Assembly: GCF_947504215.1 (NCBI RefSeq)
Contig: NZ_CANNGO010000017.1
Location: 1-63,243 of the forward strand
Direction: 5' to 3'
Origin: an uncultured Ruegeria sp.
Lineage (GTDB): Bacteria; Pseudomonadota; Alphaproteobacteria; Rhodobacterales; Rhodobacteraceae
Length of the DNA: 63,243 nt
Of the stretch, positions 45,133-53,874 are shown in pieces. Under the pieces are notes generated by a model, which saw only the letters and a list, made by a program, of their open reading frames with translations, did no database searches and was not told the DNA's origin. Position 1 is the stretch's first letter; every line of letters starts with the position of its first letter. A program made the translations under genes and the position numbers.

Positions 45133-46275
45133 ATGAGAATTGAGCCATTTGGCGTCGAAATCTGGATGAACGAATGGGAAACCAGATGCGATTGGAATCT
45201 CGCAGAAACATGTGTGGAAAGCCTGACGATCCAGGAACTGCTCACACTGACCGGCCGAAATGCAAACGATCTGTCGGATCTTCTGGACATGAAGATGACC
45301 TATGGCGCAATCGAAGGGTCTGACCGTCTGCGCCGGGCCATCGCCGCCTTGTATGACGACCAATCTGTCGAAAACATCATCGTCACCCATGGCACAATTG
45401 GTGCAAATATGTTGGTGCATAGAACCCTAGTCTCGACCGGGGATCGAGTGGTGGCCATTGTACCAACCTATCAACAACATTATTCAATCCCTGCCAGCAT
45501 CGGCGCAGATGTGCATCAGCTGCAATTGCGCGAAGAAAATGCGTTCCTACCGAATCTCGACGAGCTGCGCGACTTGGTAACGCCAGACACGCGGTTGATT
45601 GCACTCAACAACCCAAACAATCCAACCGGCGCGCTGATGGACCGGGCAATGCTGGAAGACATCGCGGTCATCGCTCGCGCTGCCGGTGCGTGGGTTTTGT
45701 GCGATGAAGTCTATCGCGGCACGGACCAGACCGGCTCGGGCATGACTGAGTCGATTGCAGATATCTATGAAAAGGGCATCAGCACTGCGGGTATGTCCAA
45801 GGCCTATTCCCTTGCTGGGTTGCGTTTGGGCTGGATCGCGGCCCCCAAACAGATAATCGGGGCCGTAACGATCCATCGCGACTACGATACAATCTCAGTC
45901 GGCATGATCGATGATCACTTTGCAGCGCTAGCGCTGGAAAACGCAGACAAGGTTTTGGAACGCAGCCAGAGGATAATCCGTGGAAATCTGGCAATCCTGC
46001 AGGCCTGGGTGGCGCAAGAGCCCAAAGTATCCTGGGTTAAACCGGACTCAGGAACCACTGCATTGCTGAAATACGACTTACCGATCAACTCTCGGGACTT
46101 TTGTGTGAGGCTGCTACAGGAAACAGGCGTCATGCTCACACCGGGCTCAGCCTTGAACATGGAAGGGTATGTTCGCATCGGCTATGCAAACGGATCTGAT
46201 ATCCTCAGGGAAGGGTTATCCCGCATCTCTGGCTTTCTGTCCAAGCAAGGGCGGGATGATTCAACTTTTGCATAG
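45133..46275 (+). CDS. PLP-dependent aminotransferase, class I/II
   Basis: A 380-residue fold-type I PLP enzyme. It has NNPNNPTGA, the Asp of VLCDEVYRG, the PLP lysine in STAGMSKAYSLAGLRLGW and the C-terminal Arg region EGYVRIGYAN. The N-terminus MRIEPFGVEIWMNEWE resembles a branch that includes capreomycidine synthase-like enzymes; most relatives are uncharacterised. AAAGGAGC precedes ATG 45133. It forms an operon with the Ldh2-type gene, pointing to amino acid/oxo acid interconversion. Confidence 0.88.
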   Translation: MRIEPFGVEIWMNEWETRCDWNLAETCVESLTIQELLTLTGRNANDLSDLLDMKMTYGAIEGSDRLRRAIAALYDDQSVENIIVTHGTIGANMLVHRTLVSTGDRVVAIVPTYQQHYSIPASIGADVHQLQLREENAFLPNLDELRDLVTPDTRLIALNNPNNPTGALMDRAMLEDIAVIARAAGAWVLCDEVYRGTDQTGSGMTESIADIYEKGISTAGMSKAYSLAGLRLGWIAAPKQIIGAVTIHRDYDTISVGMIDDHFAALALENADKVLERSQRIIRGNLAILQAWVAQEPKVSWVKPDSGTTALLKYDLPINSRDFCVRLLQETGVMLTPGSALNMEGYVRIGYANGSDILREGLSRISGFLSKQGRDDSTFA

Positions 46276-46628
46276 CAATAGCCCTAATGTCCGATGACAC
46301 GGCTTGATGCACAACTTTAAATTTCATTTTGAAACGCGGTCGATCCCCACCTGTTCTGGCAGAGGTCGCGCATTTATTTGGCTTTTCCAGCCAAAGCAGC
46401 AATACACAACCCTATTTATGATGGACAGGCTGGGCGCAAACGATAGACAGAATCTCGCCTAAAATCAGTTACAATGCGCACGTTTTTGCCGATTCCGGCG
46501 CGCCGAAAAGGACTGTCGGAAGCACGAGCAAAAATTAATGCATCATATATGTGCATTTAATCCTCGGGTTGTTATCTACGCTTTTACCGCTCGTAGAATA
46601 TACAATCTTAAGTTGAGGATTAATCACC
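46276..46628. other. Noncoding region upstream of the second T1SS substrate
   Basis: About 350 bases with no plausible gene. The promoter-proximal part is AT-rich and has a symmetric element at 46537-46557 (AATGCA, nine bases, TGCATT, with CATATATG nested inside). GAGGA lies ten bases before the next start. No terminator for the aminotransferase operon is obvious. Confidence 0.5.
46537..46557. promoter_or_regulatory. Palindromic element, candidate operator
   Basis: AATGCA and TGCATT are perfect six-base arms nine bases apart; a second palindrome CATATATG lies inside. It is about 70 bases upstream of the start of the secreted repeat protein. The regulator is unknown. Confidence 0.35.
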
Positions 46629-49556
46629 ATGCCCGATGGCACCTTCACTCAATTTCTCTCTGCACTTCTCGCATTCGAATCCGGTTGGGATCGGGACAGA
46701 TACGACTCTGGCGTCATTCAAGATTGGCAGCTTGACACATGGGCCCAAGGCTCTGTCACCGAATTCTTTCCCGGCTATGGCAGTTGGGGGGATCTGAGCG
46801 ACAGCGAGTGGGAGGCAATGGCCTATCGCTCGACAAACTCATTGGGGTTCGTCGGCTTTCAATTCGGCGAGGCGTTGTTGATTGACCTGGGCTATTATGA
46901 CGACGATGAATTCTACGGTAACGGGGCATCGACCAACACCTGGGACGGAACTTGGACTGGGAAAAACGGCGTTAACTCGCTGGACGATTTCATGACGAAA
47001 GAGGCCCAGACGGTCGCCATCCAAGAAGCGTTTGGCTACAATCTGGAAATCATTGAGAACGGCCTTCAGAATGCCGGGCAAAGCCTGAACGATTTCATCG
47101 GCCAGACTACAACCTATACCGATGGGACCGGCGCAACAATCACGATCGAATTGACACTGACCGGGATACTGGCCGCCGCCCATTTGCGCGGGGCCTACGG
47201 CACACTCAACCTACTGCTGGGCGGCGCGGTTTCGACGGATGAATACGGCACGTCGATCCTGCAATACATCGACCAGTTCGGCGGTTATGACAGCCCGGCG
47301 GTCAGCGACATGATCGCGTTTTTTGACGACCGGAAAACTGGCGATGAAGGGTTGGGCACGCCCAGCGGGACGACCGGAGGTGGAACAAATGTTGACGGAG
47401 GAGGCACGGCAAGTGTCGACAAGGACAGTGCCGACGTTGTGTTCACATGGTCTTACGGGTCGGACACTCAGATCGACAATTTTGATCCGGCAGCGGATAC
47501 AATTTTTGTCGACTGGATATCAGCGGCGGATCTGGTGATCACCGAGACGAACGGGTCTGTTGTGTTTTCAATCCCTTCCAATCAGCAATCGCTGACACTG
47601 ACCGGAGTGACCCTGGCTGACTTGTCGGCAGACAATTTCACTATTCTGGACGGCACTGCCGCAGAAGAAATCCTTGGTTTGATTGGCGACGGCACATCCA
47701 GCCCCACACCTGAACCTAAGCCAGCGCCCAATCCTGATCCCGAGCTAACGCCGGGACCAAACGCATCAGGCGACCCCTTCGACAACCCTGAGATAACCCA
47801 GCAAAACGCCGATGTGGTGGTGACTTGGGCGTGGGGCTCCAGCGTGGTTGTTGATGATTTTGTTCCGGCAACCAATACGATCTTCTTTGATTGGATTGGC
47901 GCTGATGCGCTTGAGATCTCCGAGGTGAACGGCTCGGTCATCATCGCGGTTCCATCCAACAATCAGACGATCACGTTGCAAGGCGTCACGCTCGCCATGC
48001 TCGAGGCCGGAAACATCAATGCGCTGGACGCCACAGCCCGGGACGAGCTTGCGACGTTGATTGATGCGGATGACAGACACGGTGGCGATCATGGACACAC
48101 CCATATGCATGTGGTTGTCGGGTATGGTACTCCGGGGCAAGTTATTAGTGGTTTCATGCCGGGAATGGGCGATGTGATCGAAATCGACGCAGATGTCGCT
48201 GCAAACGACTTCGAAATATTCGAAGAATCCGGTGACGCACTGGGCCAGACTGTACGCGTAAGCATCACCTTAGATGGCGTGACCACGCAGACCATCTTTA
48301 CTGGTTTTGGCCTGGAAGACCTGAGCATCGCCAACTTCTCCACGGATGCTCAGCCGGTCCTGAACGAGATCGCGAGTGCAATCGGCCAAGAGATTTCGAC
48401 CCCAAACAGCGGCGGCTATACCCTGACCTATGATGCTGACGGATCAAACCCTGGCGAAGTCACGGGCAGCACAGAGGCAGGCGGGCGCGTGTTCAAAGCC
48501 GACAGTAACGCCGATGACATAACCGACTTCGACCCGGCAGTTGATCAGTTGGATTTCGGCGGCACCTCAGTCCACGGCATGATTGTAACAAAATCGCCCG
48601 CAGGCGAAATCGTGATCGACAGCCCTTGGTCGGATGCCGCCCAGATCGTGCAGGGCGTGACCCATCAGGACGTGACCATCGACAGCTTTGGTGTCGTCGG
48701 CAATGAACATTTTCGGCAGGACATGGGCGGCGTGATCTCGTGGGAAAAAGGTGTGGGCCCGCGTGAAACGGATACTGTCTATATCCGCAGCCACGAATAT
48801 GGTCGAACGGAAGTGATCGACAATTTCGACCCCAAGTCGATGAAAATCAGCTTCCTCTATTTTGGCACGCGAGAACGTCTGTCGGTTGAAGACACGGCAG
48901 ATGGCCTGGTGATCTCGACCCTGCCCAGCGGTCAGAGCTTTACCCTGACCGGCGTGTCCAAAGCAGACCTGATCCCGGGTCTGGTGGAGTTTCACTTCGA
49001 CCAGGTGATGGAGGATAACCTAGAGTCACCCTTCGGCTTTGACCAAAACGATGTGACGCTAGTGGACCGAACGGAGCTGTTAACCCCGGAAGCCCCTGCT
49101 GGAGCGACCACCGACGGGTTCCAGACACGCACCGGCGACCTGACGGGCAGCATCTATGACGACGGAGCCGGTCCTGACGACAACGGCAGCACACCACCTA
49201 ACAACGGGTCGGGTGGTGCAGGCGCTGGTGTCGTCGTTACACTGGGCGTTGGGGTTGATGTGGTTGGAATTGATTGGAACTGGGCTGCTCAAACCCGTGT
49301 CGAAGGGTTCGATCCGTCAGAAGACAGCTTCGATTTCAATGCGCTGTCTGGTGACCATCTTGCACTGCGTGAAGTCGGCGGGAACCTTGAGATAGAAGTG
49401 CTTGGAAACGGGGGAAACATCACCACTTTGGCGGGCATTCAGGCCGAAGATCTGACCCGCAGCAACCTGCTGGCGGACCCCAACAACTCTATCCTGGATG
49501 ACAGCAGCCCGCTGTTCGCACAACTGACCGATCTTGGCTTCGATCCCCTGACCTAA
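46629..49556 (+). CDS. Type I-secreted repeat protein with lysozyme-like N-terminal domain
   Basis: A 975-residue protein without a Sec signal. Residues 1-230 resemble a transglycosylase/lysozyme fold: FESGWDR (Glu17 as possible catalytic acid) and STNSLGFVGFQFGEALLIDLGYY, recalling the G-x-x-Q-F motif of such enzymes. Then come about five or six beta repeats of 85-100 residues (first at about 268-352) with the pattern FDPAADTIFVDWISAADLVITETNGSVVFSIPSNQQSLTLTGVTL, split here only for reading; similar units occur C-terminally in secreted chitinases as presumed carbohydrate-binding modules. A proline-rich linker lies at about 358-390. Canonical RTX repeats are absent. The downstream exporter genes make it the probable cargo. 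The enzymatic role is inference. Confidence 0.75.
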   Translation: MPDGTFTQFLSALLAFESGWDRDRYDSGVIQDWQLDTWAQGSVTEFFPGYGSWGDLSDSEWEAMAYRSTNSLGFVGFQFGEALLIDLGYYDDDEFYGNGASTNTWDGTWTGKNGVNSLDDFMTKEAQTVAIQEAFGYNLEIIENGLQNAGQSLNDFIGQTTTYTDGTGATITIELTLTGILAAAHLRGAYGTLNLLLGGAVSTDEYGTSILQYIDQFGGYDSPAVSDMIAFFDDRKTGDEGLGTPSGTTGGGTNVDGGGTASVDKDSADVVFTWSYGSDTQIDNFDPAADTIFVDWISAADLVITETNGSVVFSIPSNQQSLTLTGVTLADLSADNFTILDGTAAEEILGLIGDGTSSPTPEPKPAPNPDPELTPGPNASGDPFDNPEITQQNADVVVTWAWGSSVVVDDFVPATNTIFFDWIGADALEISEVNGSVIIAVPSNNQTITLQGVTLAMLEAGNINALDATARDELATLIDADDRHGGDHGHTHMHVVVGYGTPGQVISGFMPGMGDVIEIDADVAANDFEIFEESGDALGQTVRVSITLDGVTTQTIFTGFGLEDLSIANFSTDAQPVLNEIASAIGQEISTPNSGGYTLTYDADGSNPGEVTGSTEAGGRVFKADSNADDITDFDPAVDQLDFGGTSVHGMIVTKSPAGEIVIDSPWSDAAQIVQGVTHQDVTIDSFGVVGNEHFRQDMGGVISWEKGVGPRETDTVYIRSHEYGRTEVIDNFDPKSMKISFLYFGTRERLSVEDTADGLVISTLPSGQSFTLTGVSKADLIPGLVEFHFDQVMEDNLESPFGFDQNDVTLVDRTELLTPEAPAGATTDGFQTRTGDLTGSIYDDGAGPDDNGSTPPNNGSGGAGAGVVVTLGVGVDVVGIDWNWAAQTRVEGFDPSEDSFDFNALSGDHLALREVGGNLEIEVLGNGGNITTLAGIQAEDLTRSNLLADPNNSILDDSSPLFAQLTDLGFDPLT

Positions 49557-49564
49557 AGGTAAGC

Positions 49565-49590
49565 GCGGGGGCGGTATGCGCCGTTCCCGC
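49565..49590 (+). terminator. Candidate hairpin after the repeat-protein gene
   Basis: GCGGG pairs with CCCGC and inner GGCG with CGCC, followed by TTCTTC. Together with the stronger hairpin at 49628 it would separate the abundant substrate mRNA from the exporter genes. Confidence 0.4.
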
Positions 49591-49627
49591 TTCTTCATGT
49601 GGGCCTTGCCAACAACAGGATTGATGT

Positions 49628-49655
49628 GGCCAGAAGATGCCGCCTTCTGGCCTTA
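49628..49655 (+). terminator. Rho-independent-like terminator between substrate and exporter genes
   Basis: GGCCAGAAG, loop ATGCCGC, CTTCTGGCC is a perfect nine-base-pair stem followed by TTATT and, a little later, a T6 run. It probably ends most transcripts of the repeat protein. Confidence 0.65.
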
Positions 49656-49781
49656 TTACCTGCGGTTTTTTGCTCGAAACGAATTACATTCTTGGCATTG
49701 CTGAACCAGCCTTCTAAACGCGGTACGGCGCAAAGCCTGTGCTGATTGGTATGGAATAAAACATTGAGACCAGAAACCGGT

Positions 49782-51506
49782 ATGTCCGCGGCCCCGCGCC
49801 ATGAGCTGCGCAACGTGCGCAATCAAGGCGCCGCCTTTCTGGCCCTGGCGTTTCTGTTCAGCGTTTTTGTCAACCTGCTGATGCTGACGGGTCCTTTGTT
49901 TATGCTTCAGGTGTATGACCGGGTCCTCGGGTCGCGCGCGGTCGAGACATTGACCGCCCTATTCCTGCTGGTTGCGCTGCTTTACGCATTGATGGCGATG
50001 CTCGATTTTGCCCGCGGCCGTATCGTCGCGCGGTTTGGCGCGCGTTTTCAGTCGCAACTGGACGAGCGCGTTTTTGACGCGACACTGCGCCGCTCATTGT
50101 ATCCGCAGGCACGATCTGCCCCGGCAACCGCGCTACGTGATCTTGAATCGATTCAGAACCTGTGTTCGTCGCCAGTCCTGCTAGCAGTGATGGACATCCC
50201 CTGGACACCGGTTTTTCTGGCCGCCATTTTTCTGTTCCATCCGCTGTTGGGGTGGCTTGCCATGACAGGCGGCGCTTTGCTGGTCATCATTGCCTTGTTG
50301 AACCAGGCTCTGACCCATCGCAAAGTGGCCGCTGCTCAGGCCGCATCAGCCAAGGCCAACGCGTTCTCCGAACACGCGAGACAAGCGGCCGAGGTCGTAC
50401 GCTCGCAAGGGATGCAAGAGGACGTTACGCTGCGCTGGCTGAGCCAAAGGTCCAATGCCTTGAGCCAGACTATCGCGGCCAGCGACTGGACAGGCAGCTT
50501 CACCTCATTGACCAAGTCGCTGCGCTTGTTTTTGCAATCTGCAATGCTGGCGCTGGGGGCATGGCTGGTCTTGCAGAACGAGATGACACCGGGCGCAATG
50601 ATCGCCGGGTCTATCTTGCTGGGTCGCGCTTTGGCGCCGGTCGAACAAGCTGTCGGGCAATGGGGGGTGATTGAACGTGCCCGATCTGCTTGGACCTCGT
50701 TGAACAAATTCCTGGACCAAACCCCGCCCGAGATTGCACGAACCAAACTGCCAGTTCCTGCCGCGAACCTCAAAGCCAAGTCCCTGACAGTTATCCCACC
50801 TGGTTCAAACACGCCAACGCTGCGCAATGTAACCCTGAGCCTGGAACCTGGCAAAGCGCTGGGTGTGATTGGCAAAAGCGGATCTGGAAAGACGACGCTG
50901 GCCAAAGCTCTGTTGGGATTGTGGCAACCGGCGGCCGGTGAAATTCGGTTGGGTGGCGCGACACTGGACCAGTATGATGCAACCGATCTAGGCCGTCACA
51001 TTGGCTATCTTCCCCAACAAGTGACCCTGTTCAACGGCACCGTTGCCGAAAACATAGCGCGTATGTCCGAAAACCCGGATCCAGAAGCAGTGGTCGCAGC
51101 GGCCAAGAAAGCCAATGCGCACGAGCTGATTCTGACTTTGGAAAAAGGCTACGACACCTTTCTCGAAGGCAATGACAGTCAATTGTCCGGTGGTCAAAAG
51201 CAGCGCATAGCATTGGCCCGGGCGCTTTATGGCGATCCGGTTCTACTGATCTTGGATGAGCCGAACTCGGCACTGGATGCAGATGGCACCGAAGCCCTGA
51301 ATGCCGCGGTGCGTGGGCTCAAAGCCGCAGGAAAATCAGCGATCATCATGACGCACCGACCTCAGGCAATTTCGGAATGCGACGACTTGGCGGTTGTAGA
51401 AAAAGGCCAGCTTGTGAAATCAGGTAGCCGTGACGAGGTTCTAAACGCCATGGTGCAGAATGCTGGCGCCATCAAGCGCAAGCTGAGCCCGGTAGTAGGT
51501 GAGTGA
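49782..51506 (+). CDS. Type I secretion ABC exporter (PrtD-like)
   Basis: A 574-residue permease/ATPase without a C39 domain, as in the protease/lipase exporters PrtD/AprD. Six membrane helices (first FLALAFLFSVFVNLLMLTGPLFML) precede the nucleotide-binding domain with Walker A GKSGSGKTT, signature LSGGQKQR and Walker B LLILDEPNSALD. ATG 49782 is preferred to a TTG at 49746. Its stop overlaps the ATG of the fusion-protein gene by one base. No TolC gene is in this unit, so it must use one encoded elsewhere, perhaps that at 7956-9299. Confidence 0.93.
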   Translation: MSAAPRHELRNVRNQGAAFLALAFLFSVFVNLLMLTGPLFMLQVYDRVLGSRAVETLTALFLLVALLYALMAMLDFARGRIVARFGARFQSQLDERVFDATLRRSLYPQARSAPATALRDLESIQNLCSSPVLLAVMDIPWTPVFLAAIFLFHPLLGWLAMTGGALLVIIALLNQALTHRKVAAAQAASAKANAFSEHARQAAEVVRSQGMQEDVTLRWLSQRSNALSQTIAASDWTGSFTSLTKSLRLFLQSAMLALGAWLVLQNEMTPGAMIAGSILLGRALAPVEQAVGQWGVIERARSAWTSLNKFLDQTPPEIARTKLPVPAANLKAKSLTVIPPGSNTPTLRNVTLSLEPGKALGVIGKSGSGKTTLAKALLGLWQPAAGEIRLGGATLDQYDATDLGRHIGYLPQQVTLFNGTVAENIARMSENPDPEAVVAAAKKANAHELILTLEKGYDTFLEGNDSQLSGGQKQRIALARALYGDPVLLILDEPNSALDADGTEALNAAVRGLKAAGKSAIIMTHRPQAISECDDLAVVEKGQLVKSGSRDEVLNAMVQNAGAIKRKLSPVVGE

Positions 51507-52822
51507 TGGCAAATCAGACACAGAAAATGACGCGCCCTGTTTGGCGCATCAGGGTGCCGGCCATGGTCGGCTTTGCCGCGCTTGCTATTCTGGTTGGTGG
51601 CTTGGGTGCCTGGGCCGTCAAAACACGATTGGCCGGGGCCATTGTTTCCTCTGGTGTGATCGAAGTGCAAAGCAATCGGCAGGTGGTTGAACACCCCGAT
51701 GGCGGCGTCGTGGGCGAAATCTTTGTTCGCGACGGTGACGTGGTAACCAGTGGCGACTTGCTGCTACGGCTTGATGATACGTTCCTGTTTTCAGAACAGA
51801 CCATTGTTGTGTCACAGCTTTTTGAACTCTTGGCGCGTCGGGCGCGGCTGGAGGCCGAGCGCGACGGGACGTCTTCGGAAGATCTGGGTATACGCCTGCT
51901 TGAAGTCCAGCAAGAGAACAATATTGGTCCCGACCTGATCGCCGGTCAGCAACGTCTGTTTGATGCACGGCTTGAATCCATGGCCAAGCAAACCGAGCAA
52001 CTCAACGAACAGCGCGCCCAGATCGAAAGCGAGATCGAAGGAACCAAGGCGCAACTTGTTTCCTTGCGACGTCAGGTCGAGCTGATTCAGGACGAACTGG
52101 AAGACCAACAAAGCCTGTTGAGCCGAGGTTTGACGCAGGCCAGCCGTGTTCTTTCGCTACAGCGCGAAGAAGCGAGCCTAAGCGGCGAGATTGGTAGCCT
52201 CGAGGCATCCGTAGCCCGGCTGAGAGGCCAGATTGCGGCGACAGAAATTCAGATCCTGGAACTGACGGCGACCCGCCGCGAAGAAGCAATTACCACCCTG
52301 CGGGATGTGCAAACACAGGTCTCGGAACTGTCAGAACGACGCCTGTCCCTCGCAGAACGCCTGTCGCGTCTGGATATCCGCGCGCCAGTTTCCGGAACAG
52401 TTTACGACAGTCAGGTTTTTGCACTTCAGTCTGTCATCCAGCCCGCCGAACCCATGATGTATGTGGTACCACAGGATACCCCGTTGCTGGTTGCTGCGCG
52501 CGTCGATGCCATTCACGTCGATCAGCTGCATGTTGGCCAACCCGTTGCACTGAGGTTCCCGGCGTTCAATCAGCGTGAAACCCCAGAGATTGACGGCCAG
52601 GTTCTTAACGTGTCGGCCGATACATTCACCGATGAACAGACCGGGTTTACGTTCTACCGGGCCGAGCTGGCCCCGATTGATGGTCAGATCGAGCGTCTGA
52701 ACGGCCAGGCTTTGCTACCCGGAATGCCTGTTGAGGCGATGATCAAAACCGACGAGCGCACGCCCTTGTCTTATCTAATCAAACCGATGGCCGACTATTT
52801 CAATCGCGCGTTCCGGGAATAG
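51506..52822 (+). CDS. HlyD-family membrane fusion protein (PrtE-like)
   Basis: A 438-residue adaptor. One membrane helix (about 18-38, VGFAALAILVGGLGAWAV), lipoyl half (SNRQVVEHPDGGVVGEIFVRDGDVV), long coiled coil (about 100-285) and C-terminal beta-barrel (HVGQPVALRFPAFNQRETPEIDGQV). ATG 51506 overlaps the exporter stop; a GTG one codon earlier is possible. It ends convergent with the periplasmic protein gene. Confidence 0.93.
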   Translation: MANQTQKMTRPVWRIRVPAMVGFAALAILVGGLGAWAVKTRLAGAIVSSGVIEVQSNRQVVEHPDGGVVGEIFVRDGDVVTSGDLLLRLDDTFLFSEQTIVVSQLFELLARRARLEAERDGTSSEDLGIRLLEVQQENNIGPDLIAGQQRLFDARLESMAKQTEQLNEQRAQIESEIEGTKAQLVSLRRQVELIQDELEDQQSLLSRGLTQASRVLSLQREEASLSGEIGSLEASVARLRGQIAATEIQILELTATRREEAITTLRDVQTQVSELSERRLSLAERLSRLDIRAPVSGTVYDSQVFALQSVIQPAEPMMYVVPQDTPLLVAARVDAIHVDQLHVGQPVALRFPAFNQRETPEIDGQVLNVSADTFTDEQTGFTFYRAELAPIDGQIERLNGQALLPGMPVEAMIKTDERTPLSYLIKPMADYFNRAFRE

Positions 52823-52866
52823 GCACGAACGCGGGTCGAAGTGACAAGGGGCACAAAATAGGAGCC

Positions 52867-53874
52867 CTATCGCTGAATAACGGCATTTTCCCACTCTGAC
52901 AGAAACTTCTTCCTCTTCAACTTGTCCAGGAACGTCAACAAGGCCGGGTCCAAAGCGATCGTTGCCCTTTCATCTACGCTATCATCAGTCCCCAACAACG
53001 GAAGCGATGGCGCGTTGGTGGAAGACCGGGTCTTCTTCGCAGTTAGCTGACGAACAAATGCCTCTGCCGCATCGGGCTCGGGCGTCCCGTTCAGCACCAT
53101 TGCGGTGCGCATCATGGTCGTCTGAAAATCGGAGGGCAGCACGATCTCAAATGCGTCCTTTCCTTCCGTACGCGCTGCGGCATAGCTGCCCAGTACGTTG
53201 TAAGCGACTGCAATCGTCCCATCTGTCAGATCGTTGATCATCTCGCCGGAACAGCAATACAGACGTACATCCAGGCTGCCCAAGACCTCCATCAGTCGCC
53301 AGTATGTCTCAGAGGCGCGGGCGTCCTGAGTGGCAAACAAATATCCCAATCCTGATTGACGAATGTCGTATGTGCCCACTTTTCCGCGAAAATCATCGGG
53401 TCTGGCGCGAAGTATCTCGATCAACTCTTGCCGCGTTTGCGGCGTCGCCCCCTCAGCAAAAGCAGCGCTATTTATGACGATTGTTGCAGGCTCGGACGTG
53501 AAAGCAAAAAGACTGTCATGCCACTGCGCCCAATCCGGGTTTGCAATGCTGTCTATTGCTAATGCATATCCGTCATTTGCCAGTTTAAGTTGCAAATCCA
53601 TTGCGCTGGATATCGCAATGTCAAAGGCATCGGGCGTTGCCCGGACCTGACGGTCAATGTCAGCCGTTCCCGTAACCAGATACTCGACCGAAATCGATGG
53701 GTTGCCCAGAATGAAATCTTCGATCAAAGGCGCAAACAATGCAGTGTCAGTACTGGATATTATGCGCAGTTGAGGCCCTTGCGCTGCTTCATTAAAGACC
53801 CGTTGATCTTCCCATTCCAGCGCCATTGCGAAGCAAGGAAACAACCACAGAATTACAGAGATAAGATAACGCAT
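52867..53874 (-). CDS. Periplasmic binding protein co-encoded with TctDE
   Basis: A 335-residue protein with a Sec signal (MRYLISVILWLFPCFAMA|LEWE) and the fold of iron(III)-type/extracellular solute-binding proteins (LRIISSTDTALFAPLIEDFILGNPSISVEYLVTGT, ATIVINSAAF, IAVAYNVLGSY). A vicinal YCCSGEM is unusual. There is no permease or ATPase gene beside it; instead its start overlaps the sensor kinase gene by 22 bases, with GAGGG upstream. This suggests that it presents ligand to the kinase rather than feeding a transporter. Substrate unknown. Confidence 0.82.
   Translation of the reverse strand: MRYLISVILWLFPCFAMALEWEDQRVFNEAAQGPQLRIISSTDTALFAPLIEDFILGNPSISVEYLVTGTADIDRQVRATPDAFDIAISSAMDLQLKLANDGYALAIDSIANPDWAQWHDSLFAFTSEPATIVINSAAFAEGATPQTRQELIEILRARPDDFRGKVGTYDIRQSGLGYLFATQDARASETYWRLMEVLGSLDVRLYCCSGEMINDLTDGTIAVAYNVLGSYAAARTEGKDAFEIVLPSDFQTTMMRTAMVLNGTPEPDAAEAFVRQLTAKKTRSSTNAPSLPLLGTDDSVDERATIALDPALLTFLDKLKRKKFLSEWENAVIQR

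Noticed and set aside
44761..45420. Minus-strand frame of 219 codons across the Ldh2/aminotransferase junction
   Set aside because: It spans two well-supported genes on the plus strand and has a Cys/His-rich composition without motifs.
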